DNA from: Methylophilaceae bacterium 11
Lineage (GTDB): Bacteria > Pseudomonadota > Gammaproteobacteria > Burkholderiales > Methylophilaceae
Reading direction: 5' to 3'
DNA length: 64,000 bases
NCBI GenBank assembly: GCA_000525025.1
Contig: JCKJ01000001.1
Coordinates: 806,001-870,000 of the forward strand
Position 1 is the stretch's first letter. Each line of letters begins with the position of its first letter. The notes under the pieces were generated by a model. It made no database searches and was not told where the DNA came from. It was given only the letters and a program-made list of their open reading frames with translations. Positions 11,657 to 21,900 of the stretch are shown one piece after another. The position numbers were made by a program, and so were the translations under genes.

Positions 11657-12465
11657 GCCATTACCTCCAACAGTGGATACGCCGTTTGTGGTAGCGCTTG
11701 TTTATTGGAGAGACCTAAGCGTTTGATTTGCCAGTGCGTAATGGGCGCCAATGCGCTGGCCTTGTGTGCAGGTGCATAAATGGAGATCACGCGCGCTACA
11801 TCGTCTTCTAACACCATGGTGCGCGCTAGAATCTCTGGCAGTTGCTGCTGCCAGTCTAATGCAATGGCTTGCGAGCGGATTTGGGTACAGATGCCATGAT
11901 GAAAAGTTGCAAACACCAAACGGCTATGCTCCACCATTGCCACTATGCCCTCTATCTTGTGCAAGGCGTTGGCTAGACCATTGATGGCTCTTACAAAGTA
12001 GGGCTGCACGCTTTTTAAAACAATGGATTGCTTTTCGGCTAAGGTGTGTAATTCAATCAGTAATGTTTGATCAATGGCCGCGCACATGGTGGGCTTAGCA
12101 GGTGCAACATCATCACATTGTATGGCCCAGTTCAGCACTTCGGCCCCAAACACTTCGCGGAAAGCCGCTTGCGCATACGCGGTTTTTTCTGTGATGGAGA
12201 TATGTTTTAAGGTAGGCGGCAACACTAAATAGCGCACCAAATCACTTTCAAGCGTCAACTGCATTGCAGTGTGGCGGGGTGCAGCAAGCTCTACCAATAT
12301 ACGTGCTAAGGTCTGCAATGATGCTTGCCAAATATGCTCTGGATTCGGGGTTACGGCATGTTCGTGCTGGGCTAGTACTTTCTTTGTCAGCCCGGTACGA
12401 TGCAGCACCGCCACATGAGTGGCGCTGAGTGTGACCAACAGTTGATTAGGCCACAAAGGTAACAC
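11653..12465 (-). CDS. PilM/GspL-like cytoplasmic actin-fold protein
   Basis: The 270-residue protein has no membrane segment and looks like a shortened PilM or the cytoplasmic half of GspL. It probably docks the GspE ATPase to the membrane platform. Start is a GTG at 12465, supported by AGGAG 7 bases upstream, and it overlaps the end of gspE by 20 bases. PilM is usually longer (about 350) with clear ATP-binding motifs; I do not see them here, so nucleotide binding may be lost. Confidence 0.72.
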   Translation of the reverse strand: MLPLWPNQLLVTLSATHVAVLHRTGLTKKVLAQHEHAVTPNPEHIWQASLQTLARILVELAAPRHTAMQLTLESDLVRYLVLPPTLKHISITEKTAYAQAAFREVFGAEVLNWAIQCDDVAPAKPTMCAAIDQTLLIELHTLAEKQSIVLKSVQPYFVRAINGLANALHKIEGIVAMVEHSRLVFATFHHGICTQIRSQAIALDWQQQLPEILARTMVLEDDVARVISIYAPAHKASALAPITHWQIKRLGLSNKQALPQTAYPLLEVMA

Positions 12466-14152
12466 GGTTAATCTCCTGTAAGGTTGTCATGCCTTCACCC
12501 ACCGCTTCAATCGCGGCCTCACGTATGGTGCGCATGCCGCTACGTTTTGCGGCTTCTTTCAGTTTGCGAATAGGCTCGCGCGCGACAATCATTTCTCTTA
12601 ACTCGTCGTTGAGGACTAACAGTTCAGCGACTGCTTTACGACCTTTATAGCCGGTACCCCGGCAATGACCACAACCTTTGGCATGTTTGAATTGCATATG
12701 ACTCGCCATTTCAACGGTAATGGCCGATTCTTCTAATATTGCGGCCGAAGGCTGCTCTGGTTCCATACAGTGTGGACAAATCACACGAATCAGGCGCTGC
12801 GCCATGATGCCATTGACAGCTGAAACAAAGTTGTAAGGGTCAACGCCCATGTGCATAAACCGTGCGATCACATCCAGCACATTGTTGGCGTGCACGGTAG
12901 TAAATACCAAGTGGCCAGTCAGTGCTGCCTGTACCGCAATCTGTGCAGTTTCTGAATCGCGAATCTCACCCACCATGATTTTGTCAGGGTCGTGTCGCAA
13001 AATAGAGCGTAGGCCGCGTGCAAAAGTCAGGCCTTTTTTCTCATTGACTGGGATTTGCAATACGCCGGGTAGCTGATATTCCACTGGATCTTCGATAGTG
13101 ATGATTTTGTCATGCCCAGTGTTAACCTCAGAGATGGCTGCATATAACGAGGTGGTTTTGCCACTACCGGTGGGGCCTGTCACCAATACCATGCCATAAG
13201 GCTCTGCGGCTAAACGACGAAATTGTGTGATGATATTGGGGTTAAACCCAAGCGCTTGTAAGCTTAAACCTTGCGCTTCTTCAGACAGCGATTTACGATC
13301 GAGCACGCGTAATACGGCATCTTCACCAAACACACTGGGCATAATGGATACACGGAAATCCACTTCTCGGCCTTGTGTGATGACTTTAAATCGGCCATCT
13401 TGAGGAATACGGCGCTCCGCAATATCCAACTGCGCCATGACTTTGATTCTAGAGATGGCTTGGTCGGCATTGTCTTGCCCTTGAATGCCCCCCACGCTTG
13501 CCATGACACCGTCGATACGGTACTTCACTACTAGACCTGAATGTGCGCATTCCAAATGAATATCGCTGGCGCCTGTTTTTAAAGCATCGTACAGCGTGGA
13601 GTTCATCAGTTTGACAATCGGGTTGCTCTCTTCACTAATTGACTTTAATGAAAGATGTACCACCGACTCATCATTATCCGCCAGTAGGTTTTGCTCGCCC
13701 GTCGGTAAGCCATCCATGGCGCGCATGGTTTCTTCATGTCTAGCTAAAAATGCGGCAATATCAGTGCGATGCGCGAGCCGCCACGTGTATGACCGTTTAA
13801 TGTATTCATTGGCCCATGTTTGCAAGTTGTCATTAAACGGATCGGCAAACACTAAAATAAGCTGTTCGTCTTCGGTATAAAAGGCCAGACATTCTTTTTG
13901 TTGGGCTTTGGAAAATGGAATCGTGTCAAAGCCTGCAATTAGCGTGTGCATTTCTTTCATGGAGATGGGCGCATAATGAAAGCATGCACCAAGGGCAGAA
14001 ATGAAAGTGTCTTGCGTGCCGCCAATCAGCTCTTCCAGCACTTCAATCATGCGTCTTTGCTGAAGTTGCGCTTGTGCCTTCGCTTGCTTGATGGTGGCCG
14101 GGGTCATCATCACAGTGGCGCCGTCTAATGCAAAAGTAGGGGTCGCGATCAT
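12446..14152 (-). CDS. gspE: GspE/PilB-family secretion ATPase
   Basis: The 568-residue product should be the hexameric cytoplasmic motor that drives pseudopilus assembly. It has an N-terminal MshEN/T2SSE-N-type region (about 45-140) and a RecA-like ATPase domain. The Walker A motif GPTGSGKTTS is at 326-335, with an Asp box ITIEDPVEYQ, Walker B KIMVGEIRDSETA and a His box LVFTTVHANN. A zinc-binding four-cysteine site (C459, C462, C494, C497) is present, as in GspE and PilB. The start overlaps the gspF stop by ATGA. Confidence 0.95.
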   Translation of the reverse strand: MIATPTFALDGATVMMTPATIKQAKAQAQLQQRRMIEVLEELIGGTQDTFISALGACFHYAPISMKEMHTLIAGFDTIPFSKAQQKECLAFYTEDEQLILVFADPFNDNLQTWANEYIKRSYTWRLAHRTDIAAFLARHEETMRAMDGLPTGEQNLLADNDESVVHLSLKSISEESNPIVKLMNSTLYDALKTGASDIHLECAHSGLVVKYRIDGVMASVGGIQGQDNADQAISRIKVMAQLDIAERRIPQDGRFKVITQGREVDFRVSIMPSVFGEDAVLRVLDRKSLSEEAQGLSLQALGFNPNIITQFRRLAAEPYGMVLVTGPTGSGKTTSLYAAISEVNTGHDKIITIEDPVEYQLPGVLQIPVNEKKGLTFARGLRSILRHDPDKIMVGEIRDSETAQIAVQAALTGHLVFTTVHANNVLDVIARFMHMGVDPYNFVSAVNGIMAQRLIRVICPHCMEPEQPSAAILEESAITVEMASHMQFKHAKGCGHCRGTGYKGRKAVAELLVLNDELREMIVAREPIRKLKEAAKRSGMRTIREAAIEAVGEGMTTLQEINRVTFVA

Positions 14153-15324
14153 TGTATATTGCCTGCAAGCTCAAAGATGGGCATGTAAAGTAACAAGACT
14201 ACCACACCTATTACCAAGCCAATCATCAACATTAATATGGGCTCAAACAAGCGCGTAAACCAGTCTATCCAGCGCGCGAGTTCTTCATCATAAAAGCCAG
14301 CAATGCGCTCCATCATATCGCCGATATTACCGCCGCGTTCACCCACTGCCAGCATGCGCAAGGCTACTGGTGTGGTCAGTCCGGTTTTGTCGAGCGCATC
14401 GGAAATCGGGTGGCCTTCGTTAATGGCTGCTGAAGCAAGCTTCATACTGTTTTGTAAGGCAGAATCTAACAAGCCGGACACCGATTGCAGTGCAAGTAGA
14501 ATAGGCGTGCCGCCTTTGAGCAGCATGCCAAGCGTTCTGTAAAAACGTGCCAATTGGTAGATGCGCAGACGGTCACCCAATGCCGGGATTTTCCACAGTT
14601 GTTGCGCTAGCCATTTTCTGAATGCCGGTTGAGATAGGGCAACAATTAAAGCGGCAATGAGCCCGATGCTGCCTAGCATCATGGCAAAGCCATGGCGTTC
14701 AAGAAACACGCCCCATGCCAGTAATACTTGCGATAGAAAGGGGAGATCGCCGCCAGTGCCTTCATAAATGCGACTGAATTTTGGAACGACAAAGCCGAGC
14801 AAAAACAGAATCACCAAACCGCCAACGCTCATCAACAGTATCGGATAGATGGATGCACTGACGATTTTCTTTTTGAGCAGGCCAATTTGTAATTCATAGG
14901 CAATGTAGCGACTCAACGCTTGGGGCAGGTCGCCGGTTTTTTCACTGGCCCTGACCGTTGCAACAAACAACATAGGAAACGCTTGCGGCTGCTGCTCCAG
15001 TGCGGCGGAAAAGGTTTGTCCTTGGTAGAGCGCTTGTAACAGCGTATCTAAGGTGGATTTACCTTCGTTACGGTCGTCTTTGACTGCAAGCGTTTCAATC
15101 GCCTCTACCAAATTGAGGCCTGCTTCTAGCAAGGCCAGCAATTCTTGGCTAAATAAAATGAGCGGGAATTTTTTTCTGGAATGCTTGAGTGCATTGAGCG
15201 CTGTGGCCGAGATAGGCGTATAGCCTCTTGCCTGCGCCTGAGAGAGTGCATCATCCATATGCATGGCAGAAATGTTCAGGAGAACCATTTCTCTGTCACG
15301 GACCGCTTTTACTTGATAGTTCAT
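14149..15324 (-). CDS. gspF: GspF/PilC-family inner-membrane platform protein
   Basis: The 391-residue product has two GspF repeats, each a helical bundle followed by membrane segments. The three membrane helices fall around ILLMSVGGLVILFLLGFVV, the following ALIVAL stretch and MLMIGLVIGVVVLLLYMPIF at the C-terminus. The motif LLEAGLNLVEAIETLA and its second copy LLKGGTPILLALQSV are family hallmarks. I placed the start at ATG 15324 because the family begins at the motif MNYQVKAVRD; extension to 15390 would overlap gspG by 50 bases. It anchors the GspE motor. Confidence 0.93.
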   Translation of the reverse strand: MNYQVKAVRDREMVLLNISAMHMDDALSQAQARGYTPISATALNALKHSRKKFPLILFSQELLALLEAGLNLVEAIETLAVKDDRNEGKSTLDTLLQALYQGQTFSAALEQQPQAFPMLFVATVRASEKTGDLPQALSRYIAYELQIGLLKKKIVSASIYPILLMSVGGLVILFLLGFVVPKFSRIYEGTGGDLPFLSQVLLAWGVFLERHGFAMMLGSIGLIAALIVALSQPAFRKWLAQQLWKIPALGDRLRIYQLARFYRTLGMLLKGGTPILLALQSVSGLLDSALQNSMKLASAAINEGHPISDALDKTGLTTPVALRMLAVGERGGNIGDMMERIAGFYDEELARWIDWFTRLFEPILMLMIGLVIGVVVLLLYMPIFELAGNIQ

Positions 15325-15340
15325 CGCGTTTTGAACAGCG

Positions 15341-15778
15341 TTACCAGTTCGTGACGTCTTCGGCTTCTTTGGTGCCGCCTTGCTGCCCATCTTTACCTAG
15401 CGAGTATAGGTCGTAGTCGCCATGCTCTCCTGGTGATTTGTAGAGATAGGGTTTATCCCACGGGTCATTCGGCACGTTTTTTTTAAGATATGGGCCAGCC
15501 CATTTGGTATCGTTAGCCGGATTTTTATTGAGTGCCTCTAACCCTTGCTCGCTGCTTGGGTAGCGTCCGGTATCAATCCGGTATTGGTCTAACGCTTTAC
15601 CCAGTGCATCGATTTGTGCTTTGGCAGTTTTTGTTTCGGATTTACCAATTTGCTCAAAATATTTGGGGCCTACATAGCCAGCAAGTAGGCCAATAATGAC
15701 CATAACAACTAGCAATTCAAGGAGTGTAAATCCTTGAATTTTAATATTTAATTTTAATTTTTGTGTTCTAGTGATCAT
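15341..15778 (-). CDS. gspG: major pseudopilin GspG
   Basis: The 145-residue product is a canonical GspG. The leader ends IQG, then FTLLELLVVMVIIGLLAGYV with Glu+5. The globular part has the diagnostic sequences RYPSSEQGLEAL, WAGPYLKK, VPNDPWDKPYLY and the calcium-binding C-terminal loop DLYSLGKDGQQGG. It is the first gene of the eleven-gene operon. An upstream gap of 197 bases separates it from the giant oxidase gene and may carry the operon promoter. Confidence 0.96.
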   Translation of the reverse strand: MITRTQKLKLNIKIQGFTLLELLVVMVIIGLLAGYVGPKYFEQIGKSETKTAKAQIDALGKALDQYRIDTGRYPSSEQGLEALNKNPANDTKWAGPYLKKNVPNDPWDKPYLYKSPGEHGDYDLYSLGKDGQQGGTKEAEDVTNW

Positions 15779-15975
15779 GTAATCAATTCTATCAAAGCAA
15801 CTATATATGTCAATTGTAGTGAATGTCGGTGACGGGTAAATTTCATTTTTGTGACAACTTAGTCACAATTCTTAGTATGTTTTTTCTATTGTTATGTGAG
15901 TCTACATAATAGAGGCCACCATTTGGTGGCCCCGTCGGCATACCGCAAACAGATATTGCTATCTGATTAAGCCGG
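15779..15975 (-). other. gap between the giant oxidase gene and gspG, with a hairpin
   Basis: This 197-base gap contains an 8-bp stem (GGCCACCA at 15914-15921 with TGGTGGCC at 15924-15931) about 45 bases past the oxidase stop. There is no T run, so termination may be weak and read-through into gspG is possible. The AT-rich part at 15780-15905 is the likely place for a gspG promoter. Confidence 0.45.
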
Positions 15976-18900
15976 TTAAGGGCTGATATACAACTGCAGC
16001 TTAGGTACCGCACTATACGTACTTGCACCCGGTGCTTTCCATAATAGCTGCATTACTGCACCCCCGGTAAACTCTAGAAACTCCACCGTAATTGGCAAGC
16101 GTTGACCAGCTGTCATGCTGATTACCGCGCTGGTGTCCAAGGTTGGCCCATGTGAAGCCCAGTTATTGATGATGAGCTGGTTATTGAGATAGACCCTTAC
16201 GCCGTCATCAGAATTGGTCTGGAACTGATAGTTGCCAGCAGCTAATGCTTCGACATACCCCGTCCAACGTGCAGTAAAGTTGTTTGCTGGAACGCCAGCA
16301 CCCGGCGAAGCAGTGCCCCAGTTAAAGTTCACATCCTCCACACGTTGTAAAACCGCATTGCCGGATAAGTCTATCGAGTTGTAGTAACTACCATTCAAAC
16401 CAGTGCCGGTCGAGGTCGTACCATTGGAGGTCACAGTAACGGAGGCGACACTACTGATGCTGACCGCACCGCTATTGTCAGTGGCTCTTGCCGTCACAGA
16501 ATGGGTACCGACCGCCGCATTGGTCCAACTGATGCTGTATGGCGAAGTCGTATCTGTAGCGATTAGCGTAGCCCCATCATAGAACGCCACTTGGGTGATC
16601 GTACCATCACTATCCGCAGCATTGGCGGATACCGTGATGGCCGTGCCTTGTATGATGTTAGCTCCTGAAGCGGGTGCTGTGAGCGCAACAGTAGGCGCAT
16701 TATTGTTGACCGTACTACTGTTATACAACTGCACTTTAGGCACCACGTCATAAGTAGTGGCTCCTGGTACTTTCCAGAATAACTCCATCAATGCTCCACC
16801 GGTGAACTCTTGGAATTCCACCGTAATCGGAATACGTTGGCCAGCCGTCATGCTGATCGCCGCGCTCGTGTCCAAAGTAGGGCCATGTGGTGTCCAGTTA
16901 TTAATCACTAACTGATTATTGATATAGACTCTAAGGCCATCATCTGAATAACTCTGGAATTGATAAGAGCCCGTCACCGTGGCTTCAATAAACCCAGTCC
17001 AGCGTACTGAGAAGTTATCTGCTGGTAAGCCTGCTCCCGGTGATGCATTACCCCAATCAAAGTTAATATCCTCTACACGCTGTAGCACAATGCTGCCGGT
17101 TAAATCATTCGTTGCGTAGTAATCGGCATTCAATCCGGTACCTGTGCCCGGTGTGGTTGGCGTGCTGGAAGTCACCGTAATCGCCACCGCAGCACTGGTA
17201 GTGACCGTACCCCCATTATCAGTCGCTCTAGCGGTGATGGAATGAGACCCAACCGCCGCATTGGTCCAACTGATGCTGTATGGCGAAGTCGTATCGGTAG
17301 CAATCAAAGTCGCACCATCATAGAACGCGACTTGGGTGATCGTACCATCGCTATCCGCAGCATTGGCTGAGACCGTAATGGCCGTACCTTGTACTACACT
17401 CGCCCCTGCAGATGGTGCAGTCAGTGAGACAGTAGGCGCTACATTGCCACCTGTACTGCTCGTATACAGCTGCACTTTCGGTACAACATTATATGTAGCG
17501 GTTCCCGGTACTTTCCAGAACAGTTCCATCAGTGCACCACCTGTGAATTCTTGGAATTCCACCGTAATTGGAATGCGCTGACCTGCCGTCATATTCAGTG
17601 TGGCACTTGTGTCTAAAGTGGGGCCATGCGGTGTCCAGTTATTGATGATTAACTGATTATTTACATACACCCGCAGGCCATCATCCGAATACGTCTGAAA
17701 TTGATAAGAGCCAGTCACCGTGGCTTCAATAAACCCAGTCCAACGTACTGAGAAATTATCCACAGGAACACCTGCACCTGGCGAGCCATTGCCCCAATCA
17801 AAGTTAATATCCTCTACACGTTGTAGTTTCACAGTGCCCGTTAAATCACTGGTGGAGTAGTAAGCCGCATTCAATCCGGTACCGGTGCCTGGCGTTGTAG
17901 GCGTACTAGAAGTCACCGTGATGGTCACCGCCGTACTGGCAGTAACTGCACCACTATTGTCAGTGGCTCTCGCAGTAATCGAATGTGAGCCGACGGCAGC
18001 ATTGGTCCAGCTAATGCTGTAAGGCGCAGTAGTGTCGGTAGCAATCAGTGTTGCGTCATCATAGAACGCAACTTGGGTGACCGTACCATCACTATCCGTG
18101 GCATTGGCCGAGACCGTAATGGCTGCGCCTTGCCCCACACTCATTCCGGCTGTAGGTGCAGTCAGTGTGACAGTTGGCGGTGATTGAGTCGCCGTACCAA
18201 TGGTACTGTATAACTGTGCTTTAGGTACTACACTGAACGTGGATGCACCAGGTAATTTCCAGTTAAGTCCTAACAAGGCACCGCCAGTTAGCTCCTGATA
18301 CTCAATGATGATAGGCAGTCTTTGCCCTGCATTCATGTTGAAAGCAGCGCTGGCATCTAAAGTAGGAGGGTGGCCAGACCAGTTATCAATAATTAACTGA
18401 TTGTTGAGATACACCCTTACGCCATCATCCGAGTTGGTTTGTAATTGATAAGACCCTGTGACGGTGGCTTCGATATAGCCGGTCCAACGTGCAGAGAAGT
18501 TATCTGCTGGGAGTGTTGCGGCTGGCGAACCATTGCCCCAATTAAAATTAACATCCTCTATGCGTTGCAATACAACATTGCCCGAGAGGTCATTCGAGTA
18601 ATAGTAAGCACCGTTTAAGCCTGTGCCAGTCGAAGGTTTAGGGGCTTCGCCAGCTTCTTCCATACCAATTTGCTGTACATAGCTCACTACATTGGTCATG
18701 TCTGTAGCCGATAGTGTAATGCCGTTGTGCGCAGTAATCGCAGCGTTCATTGTTGCCGCGCTGCCATCATGCAGGTAAGGTGCCGTTGCCCAAACATCGC
18801 GTAATGTCGGGATATCGATACCACTCAAAGTAGCATTTAGGCGATTACCGCTGGAGGGTTTAATGGTACCGATATTTCTCAGCCCATTAGCACCATTGCT

Positions 18901-21900
18901 GATCGTAAAATCAAACGAGCCATGACAACTAATACAATTGTTTTGGAATACCGCTTTACCAGCAGTTGCAGCCGGTGTTAAGCCACCAGCGTTATCACGA
19001 TAAGGCGTGCTATCAAACTTATTCAGCGATTCGACATAAGCGGCCAATTCATCCAACGAAGTACTGATGCCAGATTTTCTATCGCCTAGCGGCTGATTTC
19101 GGGTGCCCGTCGCATAGTCAGCATCAGCCATCAAGCCCGAGCCGCCAGACAGTTCGCGAATTTGCCGTTCAAAATCTTGCACTTCATCGAAGTTTGCGCT
19201 CCAGTGCAGGAAGCCGTGTGCCTTGCCCGCGCGGCCATTTAAGGCAATGGTATTGCGTAAACCTTCACCAAAGCCAGTCAGATCCCACACACGGCCATCC
19301 TGACCGCCATCGTTATGACAGCTTGCACAGCTCATATAGTTATCACGCGCTAGCCGTGTATCACGTGCGTCATAAAATAACTGTTTGCCAAGCACTATGC
19401 TTGGGTCTAGGTTTTCAGTTTCAATGGTGTAGGTAATTGCGCTGCGAGAAACCGTAAGTTTGCCTTGATTCAATAGTGGTGATAAATCAAACACAGTCAC
19501 ACTTCTATCCATAAACTCTTGCACATAAAGCGTATTGCCGTCTTCTGATAGTGCGAGACCTTGTGGAGCGCGACCTACCTCAAGTCTGAACAGTTCTCGA
19601 CCGCCAATGGCATCAATCACTGCAACTTGGCGGCTGGTCTCCAACGCAATAAATGCATACACACCACTTGGATGATAAACCGCAGCAGAGCCTACGCTTG
19701 AGTTGTCATGATCAATACGTTTTGCATAGTTTTCAGTGAGTGTGGCCATGTTGATGCTTGAGCTAATCGCACGTACCGTGTTTTGGAAGTCTAATTGCTG
19801 GCCGCTACGCAGCAGTCCGCGCTTGATGTTGTCTTGCTTAGAGGGCAGCCATGCTTGCGTGCCATCCGGAGAAATAGCAGGTGCTGCTAGATAGTTGGGC
19901 AGACCTCTGCCTTGAATCTCCGTATCAGTCTTGTCGCTATGCGCCAGTTTAACGGTGCTGGTCACAACCATAGTGTTGGCATTGACGACAATCACTTCGC
20001 CCCCTGCATTCGTGGTGTCGATAGTCGCAGTTGCTTCACCCAGTGCAGGTGGTGAGATAAAACGAGACACCAACACTAATGAGGCATCTGCATTAATGGC
20101 CACATGGCGCACACTAGGTGCAACATCAACAATGCCTTGTTGTGCACCGGTGGTGGCGTTCAGTTTAAGCAACTGCCCAGTAGCTTCCAACGCCACAAAC
20201 GCGCTGGTACCGTTGGAGTCAAATGTCAGGCCATGTGGTAGTGATGCACGTGGCAACATCAATGTTTGCACCACTGCCAAAGTGGTGGGGCTAATCACAG
20301 AAATACTAGCGCTTCTCTTATTGGTAACCCAAATCCGCCCATCCGGTGCCACTGCAACGGTGCGTGGCGATGTACCGACATCAATCGAGGTGACAAGCGC
20401 ATTGGATACGCCATCCAGCACGCTGACAGAGTCGTTATCCGGGTTCACCACCCAAATTCTGGACGGATTTCCGCTACGATTCTCTACCGTTATCGGGCTG
20501 GAGTTTGTTGGGTTTTTTGCCGTTTTGACTGTGGCTACGGCTTGCAAGAACGTACGTCTTGAAATAGCGCCTACCGTATCTTTGGCGCTCAGTGTCACAA
20601 CATACACGCCGGGCTGCGCGTAACTATGGCTCACAGCAGGATTAGCGTTGTAAGGAGTGTCTGGACTGCCATCACCAAAGTTCCAGCTATAAGTAGTACT
20701 AGAAACAGCAGTCACGCTGTAGTTTGCAGTGCCGCCGGCGCCAATCACAGGCGCGTCGATTGTCCCGCCAATTTCGGGAGGGTCGTACGGTGTGGTAGGC
20801 ACATTAGGGGGGGCTACATTTTGCCCAATGGCAATGATGACGCCTAAAGAAGGCACGCCGTTTGCATTGACCGTAACCACTTGGTAATAGCCAGGAGGGG
20901 TGAGGTTAGCGTTAGGTATGGTGGCGGTGAGGCGGTTGCTTTGCTGTGAAAAGGTTAAGGGTATGCGGCGCTGCCCGGTATTGAAAGCATGCGTACCTTT
21001 ACTCACACCAAGTAACACCAATTGTGTGATGTTTTCCGTTGTGGTCATGTCCATCTGTATCGGTGCTTCGTGATCGTAGGACAATCCACTAATCGCCTGA
21101 ATAACTGGGCGAGGCGCCAGTTGTGCACCACTCATGCCGGTTCTGAATAAATAAGGTGGGTAATACACCTCAGCATTTAAATTATTGATAGGACCAGGAG
21201 CGCCACCACCAAAGGACAGGATAGTGCCATTAGGCATCAGCACAGTATTGGAATGATAGCCTCTATAAATGGCAGCGTTAGCACCCTGTGACCATGTGCC
21301 TGTGGTGGGATCCCAGATTTCAACACCATACACAGCACTGCTACCATCGTTATTAGCGCGTGCGGAACCACCGGTGATGACCACTTTGCCATTGGATAAA
21401 ACGATTGAATTTAGAAAGCGGCGCACATAGGTCATGGCGGGCTGTTCTGTTAATACCGGGTTTGCGCCATTGATGTCAATGACGGTTGCTTTGTTACTGG
21501 CCGGTAAATCATCTCCTACAAAGCTGCCATTGCCGCCTGCAATCAAGATCTTGCCCGGTGCATACATCACTGCAGTATTGGTGGCACCCACGTTCACTGG
21601 GTTAGCAAAGGTATAGGGCACTTTGAAATTGCCAGCAATGCGTATGGTGCCATTGCCGTTAGGGTCTAGGTACCACATTTTTTCGGAAGACACGCCAAAG
21701 ATCTGGCCATTCGGTGCGATGAATGCACGTGGAAATGACGCGCGTAAATAGTCAGGGCCAAACGCCTCGCGACTGTAAGCACCAAACAAAGAACGCCAGC
21801 CAGTCGTTTCCAGTATTTCCGGCGTCATGGAGGCTAGACCTTGTGCAACGGCTTGATCTGGACTGTTCTCCATATCTTCTGAGTAAGGCACCATGCCGCC

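Noticed and set aside
19931-20623. A 230-codon plus-strand frame opposite the giant oxidase gene
   Set aside because: It runs antisense to the YVTN and PKD domains, whose minus-strand reading is strongly conserved. The frame has no start signal and no recognisable product.
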